Of a stretch of DNA of 64,000 nucleotides, positions 28,501 through 36,185 are shown piece by piece (positions within the stretch are counted from its first letter, which is position 1; every line of letters begins with the position of its first letter). The stretch comes from Verrucomicrobiota bacterium (lineage in GTDB: Bacteria; Verrucomicrobiota; Verrucomicrobiia; Limisphaerales; J093). The notes below the pieces were generated by a model. That model had not been told where the DNA came from. It worked only from the letters and a program-made list of their open reading frames with translations, and did not search any database. The DNA lies in assembly GCA_016716505.1 (NCBI GenBank), contig JADJWF010000003.1, positions 124,001-188,000 on the forward strand, read 5' to 3'. The translations under genes were made by a program, and so were the position numbers.

Positions 28501-28904
28501 GCTCCGTAACGCGCGGCAAGCTGCGGTGGGGACCGTTCTTCGACGCCCGCCCCCGCACGCTGACGTGCGATCTGGTGGCAACGGCGACTGCCGCCGACGC
28601 GACCGCCTGGAGCGGGCACGGCGCGTTCGATGGTCTCGGAGTGGAAACGGCCGGCGCGCGTCAGATATTCCGCGCCGACGCCGCGCTGGCGCCGGAATTC
28701 ACCGCGTCCCGCTTTATCCCCGGGAGTGGCTTCGAGCTGACGCTCAAGGGACTTGCCGGTGAGGCGTACGTGCTTCTGGCGAGCACCAATTTGGCGTCCT
28801 GGCAGCCGCTAACCACGCTCACGAACTTCACGGGAATCGTGAAGTATCTCGACACCGGGGCGACCAACGACGCCGGGCGCTTTTACCGGGCCCTGTGGCC
28901 GTGA
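25593..28904 (+). CDS. Exported PQQ-propeller protein with duplicated beta/dockerin-like unit
   Basis: This protein is about 1103 aa. Its N-terminal region has a signal-like hydrophobic run (CAVLALALAGLDLLGQ). Six or seven PQQ-like repeats (about residues 60-370) follow, such as GPDGTVYVGAGDSRLRAISP and similar blades, giving a beta-propeller. From about 395 two near-equal units of about 321 residues follow. Each is made of a beta module (VEDSPPANW, then FGPF), a segment like DGWLTLSEVTAYGAAW at about 508 and 829, and a second beta module. The C-terminal module ends GRFYRALWP. The DGW segments resemble dockerin-type repeats but lack a clear duplicated calcium loop. The start is uncertain (TTG 25593 or GTG 25611). 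No catalytic motif is seen. Confidence 0.8.
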   Translation: MARHLRVFSGHFFWGRRSPQTPARTGQVGVARAGRCAVLALALAGLDLLGQGPNPEFSFSAGASLAYSPALGSDGTLYFGTRAGDVFAVASNGAERWRLRLPRSVAAPITLTGDDTIIVGALDGALRGISSAGVIRWTFPTGNEIWGGAALGADGAIYFGSRDGNVYALHSNGSLRWQASLGGPVIDSPALAADGTLYVSARSDRLLALDPDGGVKWSLAISQPAAPAIGPDGTVYVGAGDSRLRAISPAGAVLWTHNTASAIRSSPTIAPDGRIFVTSWNGEVRCVRPDGTLSWSANLREDARYSAAALGADGNVYVVTVSGVLSSLRGTSGEVRWASEPQGRVDAGSPVIAPGGMVYFGTDAGRVLGFAGAGGPASGAWPLSGRDPRRSGGGFVQRELPAAYGAGAVAEVTLVATVPAGTSFYTVEDSPPANWLVGAISHAGTFDAAHRRVRFGPFRDGVSRRLSYLVTPPLGEAGARTFSGVTVSEGGEQWVMGRQVIQALPLHPADLQTVDGWLTLSEVTAYGAAWRRGTAWNIPPAVVPASFLDRAIEIWLAGEAYRYDTNFGTAPAWWRPVRDGQPLYPPPASSRASTPSGTIVSSLPSTASAGDLIEVTLTVNPATNVVAYGVEEAAPPGWAVVALSHSGVVDSYRARLKWGPFFDAVPRTLTYRLAVPASAAGIAAFTGAAAFDGAAATTTGARQIFVGTAEGAGIFVTRRLPERYFPGTPLAVRLDSTPPADSLYHFFEDSPPAGWMVTNISDGGWYDSTARRVRFGPFLDTLPRTVTYDVTPPATDSGPRQFTGVSTLNGVDAVIVGDAELNSLPLHPADLSPADGWLTLGEMTAYGAAWKRDNPWPMPPNVITGDYLVRAIQLWQGGEAYAFEDSVKSAPNWWIVSTNHFPAEAMPPSFPPGSVAPSGGVRRIAPRLFTNGVPTRIALEVTPATNTLVFAVEEQLPAGWQLLSASDGVSSVTRGKLRWGPFFDARPRTLTCDLVATATAADATAWSGHGAFDGLGVETAGARQIFRADAALAPEFTASRFIPGSGFELTLKGLAGEAYVLLASTNLASWQPLTTLTNFTGIVKYLDTGATNDAGRFYRALWP

Positions 28905-28949
28905 GTCGAGCGCCTGTCCCAGGTGACTTTCGCTCTTGCCCGGGTGGGA

Positions 28950-30125
28950 TCACCACGGCGCCGCGCTGCCTCCGGCCTCACGAATCAACTGCCGGAGGTC
29001 AATCAGCGCCACGGTCTCCCGTGTCCGTCCCGAATGGAACTGGACGTAGTGCCCGCGCCGGTCGAAGGACGGATGGGGATGGACCCGGACGGTCTCGCGC
29101 AAGCCGGTGGCCAGCAGCCGCACAGAGCCGGTTCGGGTCTCGGCCAGCCAGAGCCGACCTTCAAAATCGTCGAGCACGATTCTCTGGCCGTCGTGACTTG
29201 CTGCGCCGTGCCAATAGCGGCCTTCCCGGACCATTCTCGCTTGGCCGTCCTTGCTCGCCAGCATGACGCCGAGCTTGTCGTTGATCAGGGTCATCTCGCC
29301 CGTCCCGGTCACCCAGGCCTCGTGGGTGATCCATTCCTTGAGCGGCGTGAACCAGTCTGCGGGATTGGTGCGGGCGTAAAACGGCCGGTTGCCGGTACCG
29401 TCGGCGTTGACCAGCCAGGTGCGCTGTGGCGCAATACCGCCGGTCTCCCAGACGTAGAAGATCAACGGGTCGGTGGGGCTGTGCTGCACGTGGCCGATGC
29501 GAAAGCCTTGGGTCAGCACCGTCCGGTATTCGCCGGTGCTTGTGTGCAGCAAACCGATTTCCCAGTTGGCGGCGTCCCGCTGCTTGCTCAGGGCCAGCCA
29601 CTGTCCATCTCCGCTCAACGTCAGGCCTTGAACGCCGCCGATGAGTGGCCCGGGAATCTCGCCGACGCGGCGGGTGGCGCCGTCCGTCACGCTCAACGCC
29701 AACACCTCCTGACCGCGAACCACGTACACGCGGTTGGCGTCCGTGTGGTCGGGGCAGGCGGAGCGCGCCGCGATGCGCCGATCTTCCGTGAGTTGTACCA
29801 CGCGGCCCGTCTCAACCTCCCAGCGGAAAAGCTGGGTCGAGCCGGTGCGGTCGGAAACAAACAGGAGGTGCCGATTGTCGGCCGTGAAGTTCGAGAAGTG
29901 GAAATAGAGGTTGTCCGCGGCGTTCGTTCCAGTGGTGATCTCCGTGACCGTCAGGCCGGTGACCGGGTCGGCGTAGGTCACGCTCTCAACTCCCCAGTCA
30001 CGCCCCGCCTGAGCCAGGGCGGAGAGGGCGGCGGCGGCGACCAATGCTGCGGCTGCGGCCGGCCCGCGGAACACCGCCCGGCCGGTGGTGGGGCGCGGTC
30101 GTCGTGGATCGCGGGCGCCGGTCAC
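28950..30125 (-). CDS. Oligogalacturonate lyase-like protein (PL22 family fold)
   Basis: This 391-aa protein has a signal peptide (AAAAALVAAAALSALAQA), followed by a seven-bladed TolB/WD-like beta-propeller. Blades such as NRHLLFVSDRTGSTQLFRWE and later RVHPHPSFDRRGHYVQFHSG give the overall look of oligogalacturonate lyases. Length (family about 390 aa), fold and His-rich sites (ITHEAW, YWHGAASHDG) agree with PL22, which cleaves unsaturated oligogalacturonides using Mn2+. Many uncharacterised TolB-like proteins share the fold, so the substrate is unproven. The GTG at 30125 lies 7 bp after the stop of the aldose epimerase gene on the same strand, indicating an operon. Confidence 0.7.
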   Translation of the reverse strand: MTGARDPRRPRPTTGRAVFRGPAAAAALVAAAALSALAQAGRDWGVESVTYADPVTGLTVTEITTGTNAADNLYFHFSNFTADNRHLLFVSDRTGSTQLFRWEVETGRVVQLTEDRRIAARSACPDHTDANRVYVVRGQEVLALSVTDGATRRVGEIPGPLIGGVQGLTLSGDGQWLALSKQRDAANWEIGLLHTSTGEYRTVLTQGFRIGHVQHSPTDPLIFYVWETGGIAPQRTWLVNADGTGNRPFYARTNPADWFTPLKEWITHEAWVTGTGEMTLINDKLGVMLASKDGQARMVREGRYWHGAASHDGQRIVLDDFEGRLWLAETRTGSVRLLATGLRETVRVHPHPSFDRRGHYVQFHSGRTRETVALIDLRQLIREAGGSAAPW

Positions 30126-30132
30126 GGGGTTT

Positions 30133-31254
30133 TCACTGGCGCACGCCGAAGCGGAAGACGGTCGTCTGCGCGAAGACTTCGCCCGGCCGAAGAACCACGC
30201 TGGGGAAATGCGGCTGGTTGGGCGAGTCCGGGGCGTGCTGGGTTTCGAGACAGAAGCCCGCATGGCGCGGATACTTGACGCCGCCCGTGCCAACGATCGA
30301 GCCGTCCATGAAATTCGCGGTGAAGAGCTGGACACCCGGCTGGGTGGTCGAGACCTCGAGTGTCCGTCCCGAGCGCGGTTCGTACACGCGCGCCGCCAAG
30401 GCCAGTTGCCCATCGCTGCGCAGGACGAAGTTGTGATCGTAGCCCGCGGGTTTCAGGCCGGTCTGCTGGGCGCGCTCGCCGATGAGGCGCGGCGTGGTGA
30501 AGTCCAGCGCCGTGCCCTTGACGCTGCGGATCTCGCCCGTCGGAATGAGCGCGTCGTCCGCCGGCGTATAGTACTGGGCCGCCAGCCAAAGCTCGTGGCC
30601 CAGCACATCGCCTTCGCCCGCGAGGTTGAAGTAACTGTGGTTGGTGAGGTTCACCACGGTGGGTTGGTCGGTGGTCGCCCGGTAGGTCAGGCGCAGTTCG
30701 TTGTCGGCCGTCAGGGTGTAGCGGACCGTCACCAACAGGTTGCCAGGATAGCCTTCCTCGCCGTCCGGGCTGAGGTAGGTGAATTCCACCGCGGCCGTGT
30801 CGGCCGTGACCGGCAAGGGCCAGGCGCGCCAGACGCGCTTGTCGAAGCCCCCGGGGCCGCCGTGGATGTGGTTCGGGCCGTTGTTCTTCGCCAGCGTGTA
30901 CTCCCGACCGTCAATCGCAAACCGTGCGCCGGCAATCCGGTTGGCGAAGCGGCCAATGACGCAGCCGAATGCCGGGTGCCCCTGGAGGTAGCGTTCAAGC
31001 GTTTCGAAGCCGAGCACCACGTTGCCGGATTTACCGTCCCGGTCAGGCACGTGGAGCTCGGTGATGATGAGGCCGTAGTCCATGACCTTGACCGTCATGC
31101 CCTGGCCGTTGCGCAGGATGTGCAGGCGGACGGGCGTTCCGTCCGCCGTCTTTCCAAAGGGTAACGATTCGAGTTTCATGGGAGAAGTAGCGTTCGCTGT
31201 CGTCGCGGCGCTGGCCGCAAGCAGAGCGGAAGCGAGGAGCGCGCAGGCGTTCAT
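30133..31254 (-). CDS. galM: Exported aldose 1-epimerase (galactose mutarotase)
   Basis: This enzyme interconverts alpha and beta anomers of aldoses. The 373-aa product has a signal peptide (ACALLASALLAASAATTANA), so it acts outside the cytoplasm, unlike the usual cytosolic GalM. Catalytic His is in VVNLTNHSYFNLAGEGD and catalytic Glu is in CLETQHAPDSPNQP. The GCVIGRFANRI and NNGPNHIHGG blocks are also typical. It is followed at once by the PL22-like lyase gene, suggesting handling of released sugars or uronides. It diverges from hisC1 over 107 bp. Confidence 0.92.
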   Translation of the reverse strand: MNACALLASALLAASAATTANATSPMKLESLPFGKTADGTPVRLHILRNGQGMTVKVMDYGLIITELHVPDRDGKSGNVVLGFETLERYLQGHPAFGCVIGRFANRIAGARFAIDGREYTLAKNNGPNHIHGGPGGFDKRVWRAWPLPVTADTAAVEFTYLSPDGEEGYPGNLLVTVRYTLTADNELRLTYRATTDQPTVVNLTNHSYFNLAGEGDVLGHELWLAAQYYTPADDALIPTGEIRSVKGTALDFTTPRLIGERAQQTGLKPAGYDHNFVLRSDGQLALAARVYEPRSGRTLEVSTTQPGVQLFTANFMDGSIVGTGGVKYPRHAGFCLETQHAPDSPNQPHFPSVVLRPGEVFAQTTVFRFGVRQ

Positions 31255-31361
31255 GCGCTGGTGATAGCCAACCGCAGCCGGGAGGGGAAGCCCCGATCAC
31301 CGTCTGGATTCCGTTCTTCCGAATTGCCGCGCCCGTCCGGGTCTGGCGCAATCCGCGCGTC

Positions 31362-32474
31362 ATGTCGTCGAGTCTCGTGAACCCGCTGCCGTTCAATCCG
31401 GTTCTCAACCACCTGCCGGTGTACCAGCCCGGGCGCCCCATCGAGGAAGTCGCCCGCGAACTGGGGTTGCCGGCGGCGGACATCATCAAGCTGGCGTCGA
31501 ACGAGAATCCGCTGGGGCCGTCCCCGCGGGCGCTCGATGCCATGCGCCAGGCGGCGGGGCAGGTTCATCTGTACCCGGACGGAAACGCCTACTACTTGAA
31601 GCAACACCTCGCCGGCAAGTTGGGGGTGGCGCCGGAAAACCTGATTCTGGGCAACGGGTCCAACGAGATCCTCGAGTTTGTCGGTCACGCTTTGATCACG
31701 CCCGGCAGCGAGGTGGTGGTGTCCCAGTATTGCTTCGCCGTGTACCCGATTGTGACGCACCTGTGCGGCGGCCGACTGGTGGAGGTGCCGGCGCGAGATT
31801 TGGGTCATGACTTGGACGTGATGTCCCGCGCGATCACCGAACGGACACGCGTCGTGTTTGTTGCCAACCCGAACAATCCCACCGGGACGCTGGCTCCGGC
31901 GGATGCCGTCCGGCGGTTGCTCAACGCCGTGCCAAGCCACGTGCTGCTGGTCATGGACGAGGCCTATCTGGAATTCCTTGACGAGCCGCTGGACCTCCTG
32001 CCGGAAATCCGGTCGGGGAATCGGCCCAATCTGCTGTTGACCCGCACTTTCTCGAAGGTCTATGGACTCGCAGGCTTGCGGTTGGGCTATGGCATTGGCC
32101 GGGCGGACCTGGTCGGGGCCTTGGAGAAGATTCGGCAGCCCTTCAACATCAATGCGCTCGCCCAAGCGGCGGCGCTGGCAGCGCTGGATGACGACGAGCA
32201 CCTCCGCCGGACCCGGGAGAACAACCGGCAGGGCCTGCGCGATCTCGCCGCGGGGCTTGAGCGCCTCGGAGTCCACTTTGTTCCGTCGGCGGCGAACTTC
32301 ATTTTGGCGCGCGTGGGCGAGGGCAGCCGCGTTTTCGCCGAACTCCAGCGGCGCGGTGTGATTGTGCGGCCGATGGCGGGTTATCGGTTGCCGGAATGGA
32401 TCCGGATTTCGGTGGGGACGCCCGCGGAGAACGCGCGGTGCCTGGCAGCGCTCACCGAGCTGCTGCGACGCTGA
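31362..32474 (+). CDS. hisC: Histidinol-phosphate aminotransferase (first copy)
   Basis: This 370-aa fold-type I PLP enzyme is expected to convert imidazole-acetol phosphate to histidinol phosphate. It has the N-terminal KLASNENPLGPSP, the NPNNPTG motif, the MDEAY loop and the PLP Lys232 in RTFSKVYGLAGLRLGYG. The C-terminal RISVGT motif carries the substrate-binding Arg. A second, divergent hisC lies next to hisD at 40160-41323, so the two may differ in substrate (for example aromatic amino acids). The ATG start gives a normal N-terminus. Confidence 0.88.
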   Translation: MSSSLVNPLPFNPVLNHLPVYQPGRPIEEVARELGLPAADIIKLASNENPLGPSPRALDAMRQAAGQVHLYPDGNAYYLKQHLAGKLGVAPENLILGNGSNEILEFVGHALITPGSEVVVSQYCFAVYPIVTHLCGGRLVEVPARDLGHDLDVMSRAITERTRVVFVANPNNPTGTLAPADAVRRLLNAVPSHVLLVMDEAYLEFLDEPLDLLPEIRSGNRPNLLLTRTFSKVYGLAGLRLGYGIGRADLVGALEKIRQPFNINALAQAAALAALDDDEHLRRTRENNRQGLRDLAAGLERLGVHFVPSAANFILARVGEGSRVFAELQRRGVIVRPMAGYRLPEWIRISVGTPAENARCLAALTELLRR

Positions 32475-32654
32475 GGCAGGCCGCGTCCGGAGCAGCGATG
32501 TGGGCGGCCGTCACTGGGGCGGTTTCATGGCGGGGTGAGTCTCTCGACCGTGCGCCCCGCAAGCACTCGGAGCGGCGACGGCGAAACGCTTTTGCCCGCC
32601 ACCCATTTTGTGTCTTGGCGCGCCGGTCCACGCGCCGTAGCGTCGTGGCGCGCT

Positions 32655-33284
32655 ATGAAACACACATGCTTCGCTTTGCTCACCGCCACCCTCGTTTCCG
32701 GGTTCGGCTTCGCGGCCGAATCCGAAGACGGGTTTGTATCGCTGATGGACGGAAAGACGTTCAACGGTTGGAAGAAGGCTACCGAGAATCCGGAAACCTG
32801 GAAGATCGAGGACGGTGCCTTTGTGGCGGCCGGCCCGCGCTGTCACCTGTTCTACGTCGGGGATGAAAAGCCGTTCAAGAACTTCCACCTGAAGGTGGAG
32901 GTGATGACGACGCCCGGTTCGAACGGCGGCATCTATTTTCACACCAAGTACCAGGAGAAGGACTGGCCGCGTGCCGGCTTCGAATCGCAGGTGAACATCA
33001 CCCATACCGATTGGATCAAGACCGGCAGTCTTTACGGCATCGTCAACACCGGTCTCGCTGCGGCCGAGGACAACAAATGGTGGACCCAGGAAATCATTGT
33101 CCAGGGTCGCCAGGTGACCGTGAAAGTGGATGGGAAGACCGTGCTTCAGTACGTGGAACCACTGGGCGCGCAGGCGAATCCGGACTTTTCCCGCAAGTTG
33201 AGCGAGGGAACGTTCGCGCTCCAAGCCCACGACCCGAAGAGCGTCATCCGCTACCGGAACATTCGCGTGAAGCGTCTCGACTGA
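32655..33284 (+). CDS. DUF1080 (3-keto-disaccharide hydrolase) exported protein
   Basis: This 209-aa secreted protein has a short signal peptide (CFALLTATLVSGFGFAAE). It has one DUF1080 concanavalin-like domain: FVSLMDGKTFNGWKK at the start, then GIYFHTKYQEKDWP, FESQVNITHTDW, and the end block ALQAHDPKSVIRYRNIRVKRL. DUF1080 proteins include 3-keto-glycoside hydrolases, so a role in 3-ketosugar breakdown is possible, though the catalytic function here is inferred. It is upstream of the RACo-like gene (109 bp) but need not be related to it. Confidence 0.88.
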   Translation: MKHTCFALLTATLVSGFGFAAESEDGFVSLMDGKTFNGWKKATENPETWKIEDGAFVAAGPRCHLFYVGDEKPFKNFHLKVEVMTTPGSNGGIYFHTKYQEKDWPRAGFESQVNITHTDWIKTGSLYGIVNTGLAAAEDNKWWTQEIIVQGRQVTVKVDGKTVLQYVEPLGAQANPDFSRKLSEGTFALQAHDPKSVIRYRNIRVKRLD

Positions 33285-33393
33285 GACGGCGAAGCAAGGG
33301 CCGTAGTGTTCACAATTCCACGCGGCGACAGCCGAATGACGCAGCCCGGCGCATCCGATTGATGCCCCGGGCTGTTCGCTTGGAATCCGGTCC

Positions 33394-34914
33394 ATGCCTG
33401 CTCCTTGGGTCGAAATCCAGTTGTTGCCGCTGGGGCGACGTTTGACGGTGGCGCGCGACACGCCGCTGCGGGAGGTGCTGTTTCCCGAGGGGGTCGAGTT
33501 CCCCTGCGGCGGCCGTGGGAAGTGCAAGGGCTGCCGGGTGAAAGTACTGGAGGGGGAACTTCCCGTCACGGCGGACGACCAGCGCCTGCTCACCGCCGAA
33601 GAACTGGCCGCTGGCTGGCGGCTCTCTTGCTGCGGGCGGGCTGTCGGCCCGTTGCGGCTCGAACTGGCGCAGTGGGAGACCACCATCCTGAGTGACGAAC
33701 GCCCCTTCGACTTCCAGCCGCGGGAAGGATTGGGCGTGGCGGTGGATGTGGGCACGACGACGGTGGCGGCGCAACTCCTGGACCGGCGCACGGGCGAGGT
33801 TCGGGGCGTGCGTCTTGGCCTCAACGCCCAGGCGCGGCACGGCGCGGACATCATGAGTCGGGTGGACTACGCGCTGACTCCGGAAGGCGCGAGACACCTG
33901 CGCGACCTGATTCGTGATCAGGTCGGTGACATGATTCGCGAGTTGGCGGCGGAGGCGCCGGCCCCGGCCGACGTGCGGCGGGTGGTGCTCGTGGGCAACA
34001 CGGTGATGCATCATCTGTTTGCCGGTCTTGATGTCGCCCCGCTGGCCCATCACCCATTCGAGCCGGCCCAGCCGGGGCTCTGTCAATTTACGCCGGGCGA
34101 GCTGGGCTGGCCGCTGGCGGAGGAGACAAGGGTTTATTTCCTGCCGTGTCTGGGCGGGTTTGTGGGCAGTGACATTCTGGCCGGCATCCTGGCAACCGGA
34201 ATTCATCGGAGCGGAAAGCTGGTCGCCTTGGTGGACCTGGGAACCAACGGCGAAATGGTCGTCGGCAATCACGACCGGCTGCTTTGCGCCTCAACGGCCG
34301 CGGGCCCCGCCTTCGAGGGAGCGCGCATTTCGATGGGGATGCGGGCAGCAACCGGCGCGATTTCCGCCGTGTCGGTCGAGGACGGGCAGTTGCGGTGTCA
34401 AGTGCTGGGCGGCGGTACCGCGCGCGGGATTTGCGGGAGTGGGCTGGTGGATGCCGTGGCCGGCGCGCTGGAGTTGGGCCTCGTTCGTCCCGACGGCCGG
34501 CTGGCGACGGGCGCGCAATCGCTTCCGCTTGCCGACGGCGTCAAATTGTCTGGCGCCGACATTCGGGAGCTCCAGTTGGCAAAAGGCGCCATCGCTGCGG
34601 GGCTGCGACTGTTGCTGCGACAGTGGGGCGCCACGGAGGCGGATTTGACTCGCATCCACCTGGCGGGCGCCTTCGGCAACTACATCAACCGCCAAAGTGC
34701 GCGGCGCATCGGTCTGCTGCCCTTCGGCCCGGAGCGCGTTGCCCCGGCGGGAAATACCGCGCTGCTGGGTGCCAAGCTGGCGTTGTTTGCCGGGGAGGAC
34801 GGCGACCTCGGTTACCGCGATGTCTTGTCGCGGACAAAGCACGTGTCCTTGAACGACGATCCGTGGTTTCACGAAAGCTACGTCCAGGAAATGGGCTTTC
34901 CGGTCGGTGGCTGA
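33394..34914 (+). CDS. RACo-like ferredoxin/ASKHA corrinoid-activator family protein
   Basis: This 506-aa protein has two parts. Residues about 1-95 form a [2Fe-2S] ferredoxin domain, with cysteines in FPCGGRGKCKGCRV (38, 44, 47) and a fourth at SCC (79 or 80). Residues about 110-500 form an ASKHA-type ATPase domain. It contains VAVDVGTTTVAAQLLD, VVLVGNTVMHHLFAG, VDLGTNGEMVVG and HLAGAFGNYINRQSARRIGL. This is the layout of reductive activators of corrinoid proteins (RACo, RamA-like). They use ATP to reduce Co(II) to Co(I) in methyltransferase-bound corrinoids. No corrinoid protein or methyltransferase gene is adjacent. It lies just before an exported protease-like gene, with the stop and next start close together. 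Confidence 0.9.
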   Translation: MPAPWVEIQLLPLGRRLTVARDTPLREVLFPEGVEFPCGGRGKCKGCRVKVLEGELPVTADDQRLLTAEELAAGWRLSCCGRAVGPLRLELAQWETTILSDERPFDFQPREGLGVAVDVGTTTVAAQLLDRRTGEVRGVRLGLNAQARHGADIMSRVDYALTPEGARHLRDLIRDQVGDMIRELAAEAPAPADVRRVVLVGNTVMHHLFAGLDVAPLAHHPFEPAQPGLCQFTPGELGWPLAEETRVYFLPCLGGFVGSDILAGILATGIHRSGKLVALVDLGTNGEMVVGNHDRLLCASTAAGPAFEGARISMGMRAATGAISAVSVEDGQLRCQVLGGGTARGICGSGLVDAVAGALELGLVRPDGRLATGAQSLPLADGVKLSGADIRELQLAKGAIAAGLRLLLRQWGATEADLTRIHLAGAFGNYINRQSARRIGLLPFGPERVAPAGNTALLGAKLALFAGEDGDLGYRDVLSRTKHVSLNDDPWFHESYVQEMGFPVGG

Positions 34915-34972
34915 GGCGGGGTGCTTTACAATGGACGCGGGTGGAAAGCTGAACCAAGTTCATTCCGTGACG

Positions 34973-36181
34973 ATGCGAAAGGGACGTGAATCGCGCGGGC
35001 TGAAACTGGTGGCGGCCGCGCTGGTGGCGGCCGGAGGGTTGGTCGCCGAGGAGCATGTCTATCTGACGGGCGTGCCGGACTACGAGTGGCACTCCGGGTG
35101 TTTCGGCACGGCGTGTGGCAACCTGATCGGCTTTTGGGACCGGCACGGATTCCCGGATTTCTATCAGGGCCCCACGGCCGGGGGTGTTGCGCCACTGAAC
35201 AGCGCGGGAATCAATCGCGGCATCTTTGCGCTTTGGGAGTCAAAGGCAGGACGCGACGGACGACCATCGGGAATGCCGGGCCACTACGAGGACTACTACG
35301 TCGCGTACGACAGTGCCGCTCCCGATCCCTATCAGGTGGCGGGCCGGCCCGAGCACGCGCCGGACTGCATCGGCGATTTCATCGGCCTCAACCAGCGCAA
35401 ATGGACGAACCTGGCCGGCGAATGCGACGGCAACATTGACGGGTACGTGTTCAACTATTGGGACGCCTCGGGAGCGCGCCGGACGAATTTCCGACCCGGC
35501 TCCGAGGCCGGACTGCCGGCAATTGACCTGCAGTCCGGCCTGCGGGACTGGGCGGCCCATTGCGGCTACGAGGCGGAAGTCTTTTCGCAGTTGAGCGACT
35601 TCAACCCGAAGGTGACCACGCCGGGCGCGGGCTTCTCTTTCACGGACGTCAGGGCGGAGATTGACGCGGGCTATCCGCTCCTCGTGTTCCTGCAGAATTG
35701 GAACCAACTCTCGCGGCCGGAGGGAGAGATGCCGCGGGCGAATCCTGAAATCCACGGGATGCTGATTTATGGGTACTACGTGGACGACGCCGGAACGGAA
35801 CGTGTCCGGGTGCGGACCAGTTGGGCCACGGGCGATTACGAGTTTCGCGAATGGAACAGCCAGACTTGGACGCCCTCGCTGGGAATCTTTCTGCCGGTTC
35901 GGGGTGTGATCGGATTCCGCCCGGCTCCCAAGATTGTCAGCGCGCGACCGGACGGGAACGGTGGTTTCGAGCTTCGCTGGCACGGGCCCCAGGCTGAACT
36001 CTTCGATGTGGTCGCGGGCGAGTCGCGGCCGGCCCACCAATACGTCGTGGAGCGCGCGAGCTCGCTTGAGCCTGGCGACTTCACGCCAGTGAGTCCCTTG
36101 CTGACCGAGCGCGCTTGGACGGTGCCCGCTTGCTGTCCGGGTACGTCATTCTTCCGCGTGCGCCTCGTCGCCGGTCAGTAG
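34973..36181 (+). CDS. Exported papain-fold (C39-like) cysteine peptidase candidate
   Basis: This 402-aa secreted protein has a signal peptide (LKLVAAALVAAGGLVAEE). Near residue 40 it has the motif HSGCFGTACGNLIGFWD, where Cys43 fits the GC-x-x-TA pattern of C39-like and related papain-fold peptidases. A downstream His261 in EIHGMLIYGYYVDD is followed by VRTSWATGDYEF, a typical peptidase C39-like end block. The C-terminal module ends SFFRVRLVAGQ, like other exported proteins here. I use the ATG at 34973; an ATG at 34931 is an alternative. The catalytic Asn/Asp is not certain, so inactive members cannot be excluded. Confidence 0.7.
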   Translation: MRKGRESRGLKLVAAALVAAGGLVAEEHVYLTGVPDYEWHSGCFGTACGNLIGFWDRHGFPDFYQGPTAGGVAPLNSAGINRGIFALWESKAGRDGRPSGMPGHYEDYYVAYDSAAPDPYQVAGRPEHAPDCIGDFIGLNQRKWTNLAGECDGNIDGYVFNYWDASGARRTNFRPGSEAGLPAIDLQSGLRDWAAHCGYEAEVFSQLSDFNPKVTTPGAGFSFTDVRAEIDAGYPLLVFLQNWNQLSRPEGEMPRANPEIHGMLIYGYYVDDAGTERVRVRTSWATGDYEFREWNSQTWTPSLGIFLPVRGVIGFRPAPKIVSARPDGNGGFELRWHGPQAELFDVVAGESRPAHQYVVERASSLEPGDFTPVSPLLTERAWTVPACCPGTSFFRVRLVAGQ

Positions 36182-36185
36182 CCGC

